Below, piece after piece: positions 16,608-25,732 of a stretch of 64,000 nucleotides of DNA; positions within the stretch are counted from its first letter, which is position 1, and each line of letters starts with the position of its first letter. The notes below the pieces were generated by a model. That model was given only the letters and a program-made list of their open reading frames with translations. It ran no database searches and was not told the origin of the DNA. The translations under genes were made by a program, and so were the position numbers. Location of the stretch: positions 248,001 through 312,000 of the forward strand of contig CAWHIL010000003.1 of the NCBI GenBank assembly GCA_963829505.1, read 5' to 3'. Source of the DNA: Roseiarcus sp963829505. GTDB taxonomy: Bacteria; Pseudomonadota; Alphaproteobacteria; Rhizobiales; Beijerinckiaceae.

Positions 16608-19037
16608 TTACGACTTCGCCATGACGTACGTGCCCGGCGCGTCGCCGAGCGGTTTCAGCCGGCGCCCGCCGGGCTCGCGCGCGGCGACCTTGTCGGGCGC
16701 CTGCGCCACGATCCAGGCGATCCAGTCCGGCCACCACGAGCCCGGCGTCTCCTTCGCGCGCTTGACCCAGTCCTCGAACTCGCCCTCCGGCGGTCCGTCC
16801 GTCCAGTGCGGGTATTTCGACCGGCCTGCGGGGCTGACGACGCCGGCGATGTGGCCCGAGCCCGCCATGACGTAGCGCACCGGGCCGCCGAAGCACTTGG
16901 CGCCGTTGAAGACGGACTTCGCCGGCGCGATGTGGTCTTCCTTGGTCGCAAGTTCGTAGATCGGGATCTTGACCTTCTTGAGGTCGATCGCCTCGCCGCC
17001 GAGCACCATGCGCCCGTTTGAAAGGTCGTTCTGGTAGTAGCAGTGGCGCAGATAGAAGGCGTGGTTGGCGGCGGGCATCCGCGTCTGGTCGGCGTTCCAG
17101 ACGAGGAGGTCGAAGGGCATCGGCTCCTTGCCCTTGAGATAATTGTTTACATAGTAGGACCAGATGAGGTCGTTCGGCCGGAGCATGTTGAAGGCGTTGG
17201 CCATCGCGGCGCCTTCAAGATAGCCCTGCGCCTGCATCCGCTCCTCGAGCTCTTTCAACTGTTCGGCGTCGACGAACACCTTGAGGTCGCCGGCGTCCGC
17301 GAAGTCGATCTGGGCGGCGAAGAAGGTGGCGCTGTCGATCCGGTCGTCGCCGGTCGCCGCCATGTAGCCGAGCGTGCCCGCGAGCAGCGTTCCGCCGACG
17401 CAATAGCCGATGGCCGTCGCCTTGCGCTCGCCGGTGGCTTCTCCCACCGCCTCGAGCGCCGCGAGGATGCCTTCGCGCATGTAGGCGTTGAAATCCTTGT
17501 CGGCGTGGCGGGCGTCCGGATTGACCCAGGAGACGACGAACACGGTCAATCCCTGCGCCACCGCCCAGCGGACGAACGATTTCTCGGGATTGAGGTCGAG
17601 GATGTAGAACTTGTTGATCCACGGCGGCACGACGAGCAGCGGCCGGCGGTAGACCTCGGGCGTCGACGGCGCGTACTGGATGAGCTCGATCACGTCGTTG
17701 CGGAAGACCACTTTTCCCGGGGAGGTCGCCATGTCGACGCCGATCGTGAAGGCGCTGGCGTCGACCTGTCGGATGCGCAGGTTTCCCTTGCCGGCCTCGA
17801 TGTCCTCGGCGAGCATCTTCAGGCCGCGCACGAGGTTCTCGCCGCTCTCGGCGAGGGTTGCGCGCAGAAGCTCGGGGTTGGTGCCGATGAAGTTCGACGG
17901 CGCGAGCGCGGCCGACACCTGCTTGAGATAGAAGCGCGCCTTGTGGCGGACGTGCGGGTCCATGTCGTCGGCGTGTTTGACGAGGTTCTCCGCCCAGTCG
18001 GACGTCAGGACGTAGGCCTGCTTGACGAAGTCGAAGAAGGGATTGTCCCGCCACTCGGCGTGCGAAAAGCGCTTGTCCGACTTTTCGGGCTCGGCGACCG
18101 AGGGCGCCGCGAAGCCCTGAAAGCGCTGCAGCGTCGACGCCCACAATTCGATGAACTGGGAGGCGAACACCGTCTGGGCCTCGATCGCCCGCTTGGGGTC
18201 GGAGAGGTAGTATTGGGCGACGTGGCCGAGCGAGCGGACCATCTGACCGACATCGTCGGCGAGCGACGTCTTGATCTCGCCGGTCTCGCGCGGGCGCATG
18301 TAGGCCGCGAACACCTTGCCGGCGAGCTCCATTGCGGAGACGACGTTGCGCGAGAGCGCCTCGAAGTCGGGCGTCGGATAATTGGGCAAGCCGAGGGCGG
18401 CGGCTGCCGCTGGGACGGCGGCCGGGGCCTTTGCCCCGGAGATGGCGGCCGGGGCGCTTGCGGGGGCGCTTGCGGGGACGGGGATGGCGGGCGGCGGCGC
18501 AGCGACGGCCGCAGGAGACATCTCAGCGGTTGGGGGCGCAGCGACAGGCTTCGCGGGCGCGGCTTTCCGCGCAGGCGCGGCTTGCTTCGGAGGCGCGGCT
18601 TGTCGCGGGTGCGCCCCCTGGCGTTGGCGCGGCTTCCCGGACGATGCGGTCGCCGTCCTGTCGGGCGAAGGTCTTGCGGCGGCCGCCCGCGGCTGAGCCG
18701 CGTCCGGTTCGGCCGCCGGCGCCATCACCCACTCGTCCAGAGCCTTCGCATCGGGCGCTGCGGCCTGGCGCCCGGGCCTTGCGGCGGACTTCGCCGCGGA
18801 CGGCGGCGAGATCCATTTCGGGCGCGCCTGCGCCTTCGTGGCGGGCGCCCGCGCGGTCGCGGCGTCCTTATCCCCGGCCCGCGTAACGGCGTTCTTCGCG
18901 GGTTTCGAGGCGCTCCTGGCCGGCGGCGGCTTGGGCTTCGCGGCCGGCGTCCGGTCGGATTTCGCCGCATCCTTCGAGGTTTTCGAGCGCCGCCCTGTCC
19001 GCATCCTGGACGATGGTTTTGCGCGTTTGGCCGGCAT
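16608..19037 (-). CDS. phaC: Class I poly(3-hydroxyalkanoate) synthase with long N-terminal extension
   Basis: PhaC polymerises (R)-3-hydroxyacyl-CoA into storage polyester on the granule surface. Residues from about 220 match class I synthases: PhaC N-domain, lipase-like box with the catalytic cysteine (GYCVGG), aspartate in WNADQTRMPAANH and histidine in GSGHIAGVV. The protein is 809 residues, against about 590-600 for the family. The extra 210 N-terminal residues are alanine-, proline- and lysine-rich low complexity, reminiscent of phasin or histone-like tails. The ATG at 19037 is followed by MPAKRAKPSSRMRTGRRS, so the tail is highly basic. phaA, phaB and phaR are not in the window. Confidence 0.95.
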   Translation of the reverse strand: MPAKRAKPSSRMRTGRRSKTSKDAAKSDRTPAAKPKPPPARSASKPAKNAVTRAGDKDAATARAPATKAQARPKWISPPSAAKSAARPGRQAAAPDAKALDEWVMAPAAEPDAAQPRAAAARPSPDRTATASSGKPRQRQGAHPRQAAPPKQAAPARKAAPAKPVAAPPTAEMSPAAVAAPPPAIPVPASAPASAPAAISGAKAPAAVPAAAAALGLPNYPTPDFEALSRNVVSAMELAGKVFAAYMRPRETGEIKTSLADDVGQMVRSLGHVAQYYLSDPKRAIEAQTVFASQFIELWASTLQRFQGFAAPSVAEPEKSDKRFSHAEWRDNPFFDFVKQAYVLTSDWAENLVKHADDMDPHVRHKARFYLKQVSAALAPSNFIGTNPELLRATLAESGENLVRGLKMLAEDIEAGKGNLRIRQVDASAFTIGVDMATSPGKVVFRNDVIELIQYAPSTPEVYRRPLLVVPPWINKFYILDLNPEKSFVRWAVAQGLTVFVVSWVNPDARHADKDFNAYMREGILAALEAVGEATGERKATAIGYCVGGTLLAGTLGYMAATGDDRIDSATFFAAQIDFADAGDLKVFVDAEQLKELEERMQAQGYLEGAAMANAFNMLRPNDLIWSYYVNNYLKGKEPMPFDLLVWNADQTRMPAANHAFYLRHCYYQNDLSNGRMVLGGEAIDLKKVKIPIYELATKEDHIAPAKSVFNGAKCFGGPVRYVMAGSGHIAGVVSPAGRSKYPHWTDGPPEGEFEDWVKRAKETPGSWWPDWIAWIVAQAPDKVAAREPGGRRLKPLGDAPGTYVMAKS

Positions 19038-19136
19038 GAACAGCGTTCCCTCGTTCGCGGCAGACCCGATCCGCTTTTCGTGATACTAGGTCCGCGCGAT
19101 GAGACGCCATAGACCACTTTTGCGAGGACGGCGAGT

Positions 19137-19589
19137 TTGGCGGGTCGGGAATTGAAACGGACGGGAAGGCGCGGCCGCGCAACGCCCGCGCGTCTTCTCC
19201 TGACGCTGGGCGCGGCGGTCGCGCTCGGCTGCGTCACGGCGAACGCCGGGCGCGCCCAGGACGCCGACAGCCCGCTGAAAAACGTGATGAAGATGATGGG
19301 CTTCGCGACCGACCTGCCCGAGCCGCCGGATTTCGTCGTCAAGTCCCGCCCGGCCGCCGACCCGGACTACATCCCGGTTTTCCAGACGCCGCCCGAGCCC
19401 GCCCGCCCCATCCTCGACGCCAAGGACGTCGGCGAGCTCAAGGGCGACCTCGATTCGGCGACGAAGCGGCACGACGCCATCCGCAACGCATTCCCGCCGT
19501 CGGCCAAGGCCGTCGCGGCCCAGAAGGCCGAGGCGAAGAAAGCCGAAGCCAAGAAGGCGCGGGAGAAGGCGGAAGCGGCCGGCCAGTAG
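19137..19589 (+). CDS. Conserved secreted protein of unknown function
   Basis: This 150-residue protein opens with a signal peptide (LLLTLGAAVALGCVTANAGRAQ) after a basic start. A short conserved-looking core follows (NVMKMMGFATDLPEPPDFV; DYIPVFQTPPEP), and it ends with a lysine/alanine/glutamate-rich, probably coiled tail. I do not recognise a domain. The likely start is TTG at 19137. It is divergent from phaC with 99 bases between them, so shared regulatory DNA is possible. Confidence 0.65.
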   Translation: MAGRELKRTGRRGRATPARLLLTLGAAVALGCVTANAGRAQDADSPLKNVMKMMGFATDLPEPPDFVVKSRPAADPDYIPVFQTPPEPARPILDAKDVGELKGDLDSATKRHDAIRNAFPPSAKAVAAQKAEAKKAEAKKAREKAEAAGQ

Positions 19590-19687
19590 CGAAACCGGTT
19601 TGCGGGCCGCGCCCGGCCGATGTAACAACGCCGGTTTGGAGCGCGCGGGCGTCCCGCGCGCTCTGTTGGCAAGGACAGCGATTCGAG

Positions 19688-20906
19688 ATGAGCGATTTTC
19701 ACCGCGTGCGGCGTCTGCCGCCCTACGTCTTCGAGCAGGTCAACAAGCTCAAGGCGAAGGCCCGCGCCGGCGGCGCCGACATCATCGATCTCGGGATGGG
19801 CAACCCGGACCTGCCCGCGCCGAAGCATGTCCTCGACAAGCTCGTCGAGACCGTCGGCAAGCCGCGAACCGACCGTTATTCGGCGTCGAAGGGGATCGCG
19901 GGCCTGCGCCGCGCGCAGGCCGGCTATTACGGGCGTAGAATTCGGCGTCAAGCTCGATCCCGAGACGCAGGTCGTCGTCACCCTCGGATCGAAGGAGGGC
20001 TTCGCCAACATGGCCCAGGCGATCACCGCGCCTGGCGACGTCGTGCTCGTGCCGAACCCGTCCTATCCGATCCACGCCTTCGGCTTCCTCATGGCGGGGG
20101 GCGTGATCCGCTCGGTCCCGTCCGAGCCGTCGCCGGAGTTCTTCGTCGCGCTCGAGCGCGCCATCATGCATTCGATCCCCAAGCCGATCGCGGTCGTTGT
20201 CTGCTACCCGTCGAATCCGACGGCGACGGTCGCCTCGCTCGACTTCTACAAGGATCTCGTTCTCTTCGCCCGCAAGCACGAGATCTTCGTTCTCTCCGAC
20301 GTCGCCTACGCAGAAGTCTATTTCGAGAACGAACCGCCGCCGTCAATTCTCCAGGCGCCGGGCGCCTTCGACGTCGCGGTCGAGTTCTCGTCGATGTCGA
20401 AGACCTTCTCGATGGCCGGATGGCGCATCGGCTTCGCCGTCGGCAACGAGCGCCTGCTCGCGGCGCTGGCGCGGGTGAAATCCTATCTCGACTACGGCGC
20501 CTATACGCCGATCCAGGTGGCGGCCGCCGCGGCGCTGAACGGCCCCGACGACTGCATCCGCGAGATGCGCCAGACCTACAAGCGCCGCCGCGACGTGATG
20601 ATCGAGAGCTTCGCCGCGGCCGGATGGCCGATCGCCAAGCCCTCCGCCTCGATGTTCGCCTGGACGCCGGTGCCGGAAGCCTTCCGGCATCTCGGCTCGC
20701 TCGAGTTCTCGAAGCTCCTGATCGAGAAGGCGGAGGTCGCGGTCGCGCCGGGGATCGGCTTCGGCGAGCACGGCGACGACTACGTCCGCCTTGCGCTCGT
20801 CGAGAACGAGCAGCGCATCCGCCAGGCGGCGCGCGGCATCCGGCGGTTTTTCGACACCGCCGAGGACACGCTGCACAACGTGGTGAAGCTCAAGCAGCCG
20901 GCCTGA
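19688..20906 (+). pseudogene. Class I/II aminotransferase (LL-DAP/AlaC-like), one frameshift as read
   Basis: This PLP-dependent aminotransferase is of the type usually named LL-diaminopimelate aminotransferase or alanine transaminase AlaC. It reads normally from the ATG at 19688 (MSDFHRVRRLPPYVFEQVN) to AGYYGRR. It then needs a one-base shift near 19939 (an extra A in AGAATTC) to continue as FGVKLDPETQVVVTLGSKEG. The PLP lysine motif SSMSKTFSMAGWRIGF and the C-terminal arginine region VRLALVENEQRIRQA are intact. Restored length is 405 residues, the family norm. A true lysine-pathway role is doubtful because most alphaproteobacterial members act on alanine or other amino acids. Confidence 0.85.
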
Positions 20907-20945
20907 GCGGCTTTCGCCGCGCTCGCCCCAATCGGAGGATTGAGC

Positions 20946-21191
20946 ATGACGAGGTTCTGGCTCTGCGTGTCCCTCTGCGCAACGATCGCCTCATGGCTCG
21001 CTCTGACCGGACCGGCTGCGGCGAAAACCTGCTCTGAGCAACTCGAGGTGTGCCAGGGCTATTGCGCCAGGAGCGAGGGCGGATCTCCCGCCTGCCTGCG
21101 GGTCTGCGGCGCCTATCTCCGGTCATGCCTCGGGAGCGGCTGCTGGGAAAGCAAGATCGTCGCGCGCCAATGCGGCTTCGAGCGGCGGTAG
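20946..21191 (+). CDS. Small cysteine-rich secreted protein
   Basis: This 81-residue protein begins with a signal peptide (MTRFWLCVSLCATIASWLAL...AAA) and leaves a mature part of about 55 residues holding eight cysteines (CSEQLEVCQGYCAR; CLRVCGAYLRSCLGSGCW). The even number and spacing suggest disulfides formed in the periplasm. The ATG at 20946 has CGGAGG 7 bases upstream. I do not recognise the family; similar short cysteine-rich proteins are widespread orphans in Hyphomicrobiales. Confidence 0.7.
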   Translation: MTRFWLCVSLCATIASWLALTGPAAAKTCSEQLEVCQGYCARSEGGSPACLRVCGAYLRSCLGSGCWESKIVARQCGFERR

Positions 21192-21282
21192 AAGGTCGGG
21201 CTCGGGGGCGGCGGCGGGAGCCGACCGCCGCCGAGCGGCCGGCGCGAGGCCCGGATGCTCCCCGCGCGCGCTTCTTCGGGCG

Positions 21283-21762
21283 TCAATGCCGCAACTGGCG
21301 CCTGAGCCGGTAAGCGAAGGCCTGCGAGAGCGCGTTGACCCGGTTGTGCAGCGACTGCTCGACGAGCGCGGTGTCGTTCGGGCTCGGCGTGTAGACCGAA
21401 ATCGCTCTTACGCTGATTTGCTGGCCGTTCACGGACGCCGCGCCGCGTATCCGGTCCGGGTCCGCCGGGCCGCCGTTGCCGAGATAGATCGAGCTGACGG
21501 TGACGGTCCCCGTCGCGCCGCCGACGACCCTGGCCAGCGCGGCGGGCAGCAAGTCCTGCACCCACTGGGCGGTCTGGGCGCCGCTCTGCGCGACGACCGG
21601 GCTCGCGTCGACGACGATATTCCCGGCCGCGGCCGCCGGCGCCGCGATCGGCGCAACGACGGGAGCGGCGGTTTGCGGCGTGTTGCAGCCCGCAAGCGCC
21701 GCGGCGGCGAGCGCGGCTGTGGCTGCAAGCACGAGGCGGCGGGCGACGGCGGCGGTCGACAT
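21283..21762 (-). CDS. Putative lipoprotein of unknown function
   Basis: This 159-residue protein starts with a lipoprotein signal (AAALAGC lipobox near residue 26), followed by an alanine/proline-rich linker. A folded C-terminal domain with alternating strands follows (GTVTVSSIYLGNGGPADPDR; QQISVRAISVYTPSPND). It ends with a short basic helix. The domain is not one I recognise. It lies alone between two convergently or divergently placed genes, so context gives no role. Confidence 0.65.
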   Translation of the reverse strand: MSTAAVARRLVLAATAALAAAALAGCNTPQTAAPVVAPIAAPAAAAGNIVVDASPVVAQSGAQTAQWVQDLLPAALARVVGGATGTVTVSSIYLGNGGPADPDRIRGAASVNGQQISVRAISVYTPSPNDTALVEQSLHNRVNALSQAFAYRLRRQLRH

Positions 21763-21844
21763 GAGATCCCTCCCGGCAAGGGATGTTTCCTAACAGGCGG
21801 GGCGGCGGCGGGAAAGGACGTCGCGAGGCGGCTCGTGAAACGGT

Positions 21845-22432
21845 CTATCCGAGTTCGAGTTCGCCCAGCCGAACGGCGAAGACTTCCGGCGCGACGAGCG
21901 GAACGAGCCGCTCCGAGGCCGGAACGTCGCGGGCGTCGCGGTATCCGTCCGGCACCGGGTCGCGGAAGACCCGCGCCGAGAGCGTGACCGCGTCGATCAC
22001 CCAGAGCTCACGGACGCCGAAGCCCGCATAGATCTGCGCCTTGCGTCCCATGTCGTAGCGAAGCGACGAATCGGCGATCTCGACCACGAGGAGCGCGTTC
22101 GCCGCGGTGAGGCCCCGGATGCCGCTGGCGCGGGGGAAGATGACGACGTCGGGCTCGAGGTAGGTGTCTTCGCTCAGGCGGAAGGTCGTCTCCTGCGCCA
22201 CGACGCAGTCGTTGGGACGCGCGCGGATAAAGCGGTCGACAAGCGAGATCTTGAGGACCTCGTGGCGGCTTCCTTTCGGTGACATCGGAACAAGCTCCCC
22301 CCCGACGAGCTCCACGCGCTCGTCCTCCTCCATCACGCCGGCGGCAACCATCGCCTCGATCTCGGCGACCGTGAAGCGGCGGCGCGGCAGACCTTCGGCG
22401 GCGGTGGTGACGTGGGCGGCGGCGGGCGGCAT
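21845..22432 (-). CDS. Uma2 family endonuclease-like protein (DUF820)
   Basis: The 195-residue protein belongs to Uma2/DUF820, a PD-(D/E)xK-like family abundant in cyanobacteria and soil bacteria. Visible signatures are FTVAEIEAMVAAGVM, ERVELVGGELVPMSP, the acidic residues in YLEPDVVIFP and VVEIADSSLRYDMGRKAQIYA, and GVRELWVIDA. Nuclease activity is inferred from the fold; biological function is unknown. I chose the ATG at 22432, preceded by AAAGGAACGAG. Confidence 0.85.
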   Translation of the reverse strand: MPPAAAHVTTAAEGLPRRRFTVAEIEAMVAAGVMEEDERVELVGGELVPMSPKGSRHEVLKISLVDRFIRARPNDCVVAQETTFRLSEDTYLEPDVVIFPRASGIRGLTAANALLVVEIADSSLRYDMGRKAQIYAGFGVRELWVIDAVTLSARVFRDPVPDGYRDARDVPASERLVPLVAPEVFAVRLGELELG

Positions 22433-22593
22433 GGGCTCGTTCCTTTCCGTGGGCGATCCTATCACGTTCCGGGGCCGGCGTCGCCGTGAGGGCCGGCGAC
22501 GGCCGGAGGTCAGCGTCCAGTCGACGGACGCTCATGCGCCCTCTGTCACGCCGCCTTGACGGGGCCTGTCCCGCGTCCCACCATCGCGCCCTC

Positions 22594-23271
22594 ATGAAAA
22601 TGGGTCCGCGCAAATTCGAGCTGACGGCGGACATCCTGCTCCGGGCCTATTCGATCGGCGTTTTCCCGATGGCCGAGAGCCGGGAGTCGAGCGAACTCTT
22701 CTGGGTCGAGCCAGAGGCGCGCGGCGTCTTTCCGCTGGACGGCGTGCGTGTCTCGAAGAGCCTCGCCAAGACCGTGCGCTCGGACCGCTTCCGCGTCGTC
22801 GCCGACGCCGACTTCGCCGCCGTGATGCGCGCCTGCGCCGAGCGCGAGCAGACCTGGATCAACGACGAGATCGTGAGGCTCTACGGCGATCTGCACGACG
22901 CGGGGCGCGCGCATTCGATCGAGGTCTACGAGGGCGAAGCGCTCGTCGGCGGGCTCTATGGCGTGAGCCTGCGCGCGGCTTTCTTCGGCGAGAGCATGTT
23001 CCATCGCGCCCGCGACGCCTCGAAGGTGGCGCTCGTGCATCTTTTCGCCCGGCTGAGGGCGGGGCGCTATCGGCTGCTCGACACGCAATTCCTTACCGAG
23101 CATCTCGCCAGCCTCGGGGCGGGCCTCGTGTCGCGCGAGGAGTTTCGTCTGCTTCTCGCCGACGCGCTGAGGTTTCCGGCGGACTTCGGGGCCGTACCGG
23201 CGCGCCGGGCGCTCGCCGGCGAGGAGGCGCTCGCGCTCGCCCTCGGCACAAAAGTTGCGAAGATCAACTAA
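22594..23271 (+). CDS. aat: Leucyl/phenylalanyl-tRNA-protein transferase
   Basis: Aat attaches leucine or phenylalanine to proteins with N-terminal lysine or arginine, marking them for ClpAP degradation by the N-end rule. The 225-residue protein has the family segments LLRAYSIGVFPMAE, FWVEPEARGVFPLD, GGLYGVSLRAAFFGESMF and LLDTQFLTEHLASLGA. The start is ATG at 22594 or 22600; the open frame to 22486 is not homologous. It is the usual cytosolic monomeric enzyme with nothing missing. Confidence 0.95.
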   Translation: MKMGPRKFELTADILLRAYSIGVFPMAESRESSELFWVEPEARGVFPLDGVRVSKSLAKTVRSDRFRVVADADFAAVMRACAEREQTWINDEIVRLYGDLHDAGRAHSIEVYEGEALVGGLYGVSLRAAFFGESMFHRARDASKVALVHLFARLRAGRYRLLDTQFLTEHLASLGAGLVSREEFRLLLADALRFPADFGAVPARRALAGEEALALALGTKVAKIN

Positions 23272-23313
23272 GGCGGCGGGTGGTCCGCCGCATCGGAACA
23301 GGGTTTGGGCGTG

Positions 23314-24750
23314 ATGGGGGCTCGGGCGTTCAACGAGATGGCCGGATTTGAAGGGGGCGACCCGCGCGTCCTCTACGACCGCGTCGCGGCCTGGCTGAAA
23401 GACACGCCACAGGATCTGCTCGCCTCGCGCCGAGCCCAGGCGGAGTACATGTTCCGCCGCATCGGCATCACCTTTGGCGTCTACGGCGACAAGGACGCAG
23501 CCGAGCGCCTGATCCCCTTCGACATCGTGCCTCGCCTGATTTCGCGGGCGGAATGGCGCAGGCTCGAAGCCGGGCTGACCCAGCGGGTGAAGGCCCTGAA
23601 CTTCTTTCTCAAGGACGTCTACGGCGAGCGCGAAGCGCTGCGGGCGGGGATCGTTCCGTCAGAACTCGTGCTGCGCAACCCCTTCTACCGGCCCGAGATG
23701 ATTGGCCGCCGAGCCCCGCATGACATCTGGGTGCACATCGCCGGGATCGACATCGTCCGGGTCGACGACGAGTCGTTCTACGTGCTCGAGGACAACGCCC
23801 GCACTCCCTCGGGGGTCTCCTACATGCTGGAGAACCGGGAGGTGACGATGCGCCTCCTGCCGGATCTCTTCGCGCGACATAAGGTCGCGCCGGTCGACGA
23901 CTATCCCGACGAACTGCTCGCCTGCCTGCGCTCGGTCGCCCCCCGCCACGACAGCGAGGCGACCATCGTGATCCTGACGCCCGGGCTCTTCAATTCGGCC
24001 TATTACGAGCACTCTTTCCTCGCCGACAAGCTCGGCGTCGAGCTTGTCGAGGGCCGCGACTTGTTCGTCGAAGACGACCAGGTGTTCATGCGCACGACGC
24101 TCGGGCCGCGCCGGGTCGACGTGATCTATCGCCGGGTCGACGACGATTTCCTCGATCCCCTGGTGTTCAATCCGGATTCGGTGCTCGGAGTGCCGGGTCT
24201 CGTCGGCGCCTATTTGGCAGGCAATGTGACCATTGCGAATGCAATCGGCACCGGCGTCGCCGACGACAAGGCGATCTACAGCTATGTTCCTGACTTGATC
24301 CGGTTTTATTTGTCCGAGGAACCGCTGCTCAAGAACGTCCCGACCTATCGCTGCCGCGAGGCGGACGGCCTCAAATATGTGCTCGAGCGTCTCGATCAAC
24401 TGGTCGTCAAGGAGGTCAACGGCTCGGGGGGCTATGGAATGCTGGTCGGGCCGCACGCGACCGCCGCGCAGCGGGAGCAGTTCGCCGCCAAGGTGAAGGC
24501 GGACCCTTCGAACTACATCGCCCAGCCGACGCTCGCGCTCTCGACCTGTCCCGCCTCGTTCGAGGGCGGCGTCGCGCCCCGCCACGTCGACCTGAGGCCG
24601 TTCATCCTGTCGGGGGCGGACGAGGTTCGCATCGTTCCCGGCGGCCTCACCCGCGTCGCGCTGAAGGAGGGGTCGCTCGTCGTCAACTCGAGCCAGGGCG
24701 GCGGCACCAAGGACACCTGGATCGTCGACGACGTCGAAGGCGAGGGCTGA
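23314..24750 (+). CDS. Circularly permuted type 2 ATP-grasp protein (COG2308)
   Basis: This 478-residue protein is the ATP-grasp member (DUF404/DUF407) of a conserved three- or four-gene system. The system is predicted to make a short peptide or peptide tag and often includes the Anbu proteasome-like peptidase. Family segments include ITFGVYGDKDAAERLIPFD, EDNARTPSGVSYMLENR and VVKEVNGSGGYGMLVGP. An in-frame TTG lies at 23305; I prefer ATG 23314. The alpha-E gene starts 6 bases after the stop and the transglutaminase-like gene follows, forming an operon. The product is not known experimentally for most such clusters. Confidence 0.9.
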   Translation: MGARAFNEMAGFEGGDPRVLYDRVAAWLKDTPQDLLASRRAQAEYMFRRIGITFGVYGDKDAAERLIPFDIVPRLISRAEWRRLEAGLTQRVKALNFFLKDVYGEREALRAGIVPSELVLRNPFYRPEMIGRRAPHDIWVHIAGIDIVRVDDESFYVLEDNARTPSGVSYMLENREVTMRLLPDLFARHKVAPVDDYPDELLACLRSVAPRHDSEATIVILTPGLFNSAYYEHSFLADKLGVELVEGRDLFVEDDQVFMRTTLGPRRVDVIYRRVDDDFLDPLVFNPDSVLGVPGLVGAYLAGNVTIANAIGTGVADDKAIYSYVPDLIRFYLSEEPLLKNVPTYRCREADGLKYVLERLDQLVVKEVNGSGGYGMLVGPHATAAQREQFAAKVKADPSNYIAQPTLALSTCPASFEGGVAPRHVDLRPFILSGADEVRIVPGGLTRVALKEGSLVVNSSQGGGTKDTWIVDDVEGEG

Positions 24751-24756
24751 AAGACC

Positions 24757-25716
24757 ATGCTCGCCCGCACCGCCGACAACCTCTTCTGGCTCGCCCGCTC
24801 GATGGAGCGCGCCGATTACATCGCCCGCACCATCGAGGCGACGCTGAGACTTGAATACCTCCCGAGAACCGAAGGGGAGAAGGCCGGCGAGTGGGAGGGC
24901 GCGCTCAACGCCGCCGGCGCCTACGACAGCTTCATCGAGACCCACGGCGAACTCGACGAGGAGGCCGCGGTCGAGTACCTGACGTTCGACCGGACCAATC
25001 CGTCGGCGATCTGCAACTGCCTCGAGAACGCGCGCACGGCGGGACGGGCGGTGCGCACCGCCCTCACCGCCGAGACGTGGACGGCGATCAACGACGCCTG
25101 GCTCGAGCTCAAGCGCTTCGAGGCGAGCCACAGGTTCTCGCGGCCGATGGATCGTCTCGCGCTCACGCGGTTCCTCGACTATGTCAAGAAGGCCTCGCTC
25201 GACTTCGACGGCTCCTGCTACCGCACGATGCTGCGCAGCGAGGCCTATTTCTTCAACCGGCTCGGCATCTTCATCGAACGCGCCGACAACACCGCCCGTC
25301 TGCTCGACGTCAAGTATCACCTGCTTCTGCCCTCGACCGAGCCGGTCGGCGGCTCGCTCGATTATTTCCAGTGGGTGGCGATCCTGCGCGCCGTTTCGGC
25401 GGCGACGGCCTATCACTGGGTCTACCGCGACCGGGTGAAGCCCTGGCTGATCGCCGATCTCCTCATCCTGAAGCGCGCGATGCCGCGCTCGCTCGTTTCC
25501 TGCTATGAGAGCATCGACCGCGCGCTCGACAACCTCGCGCGGGAAGACGGGCGCAGCGGCGCGGCCCAGCGGCTGGCGCGGGCGACCTACGCCAGGCTGG
25601 AGCGCTCGAGCATGACCCAGATTTTCCAGGGCGGCCTGCACGAGTTCATCACCGATTTCATCGAGGACAACGCGCGGCTGTCGACCACGATCTCCGATCA
25701 GTACCTCTTCACCTGA
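24757..25716 (+). CDS. Alpha-E domain protein (DUF403, COG2307)
   Basis: This 319-residue all-helical protein contains the alpha-E domain (start LARTADNLFWLARSMERADY; later EAYFFNRLGIFIERADNTAR). Alpha-E proteins are nearly always encoded beside the circularly permuted ATP-grasp and a transglutaminase-like protein, and are predicted to assist an amidoligase reaction. It is the middle gene of the operon: 6 bases after the ATP-grasp gene and 16 bases before the next. The domain has no known catalytic residues of its own. Confidence 0.92.
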   Translation: MLARTADNLFWLARSMERADYIARTIEATLRLEYLPRTEGEKAGEWEGALNAAGAYDSFIETHGELDEEAAVEYLTFDRTNPSAICNCLENARTAGRAVRTALTAETWTAINDAWLELKRFEASHRFSRPMDRLALTRFLDYVKKASLDFDGSCYRTMLRSEAYFFNRLGIFIERADNTARLLDVKYHLLLPSTEPVGGSLDYFQWVAILRAVSAATAYHWVYRDRVKPWLIADLLILKRAMPRSLVSCYESIDRALDNLAREDGRSGAAQRLARATYARLERSSMTQIFQGGLHEFITDFIEDNARLSTTISDQYLFT

Positions 25717-25732
25717 GCGGACATTTGTCCCC

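Noticed and set aside
17043..19112. 689-residue open frame antisense to phaC
   Set aside because: No recognisable domain, glycine/arginine-rich; phaC is unambiguous on the other strand.
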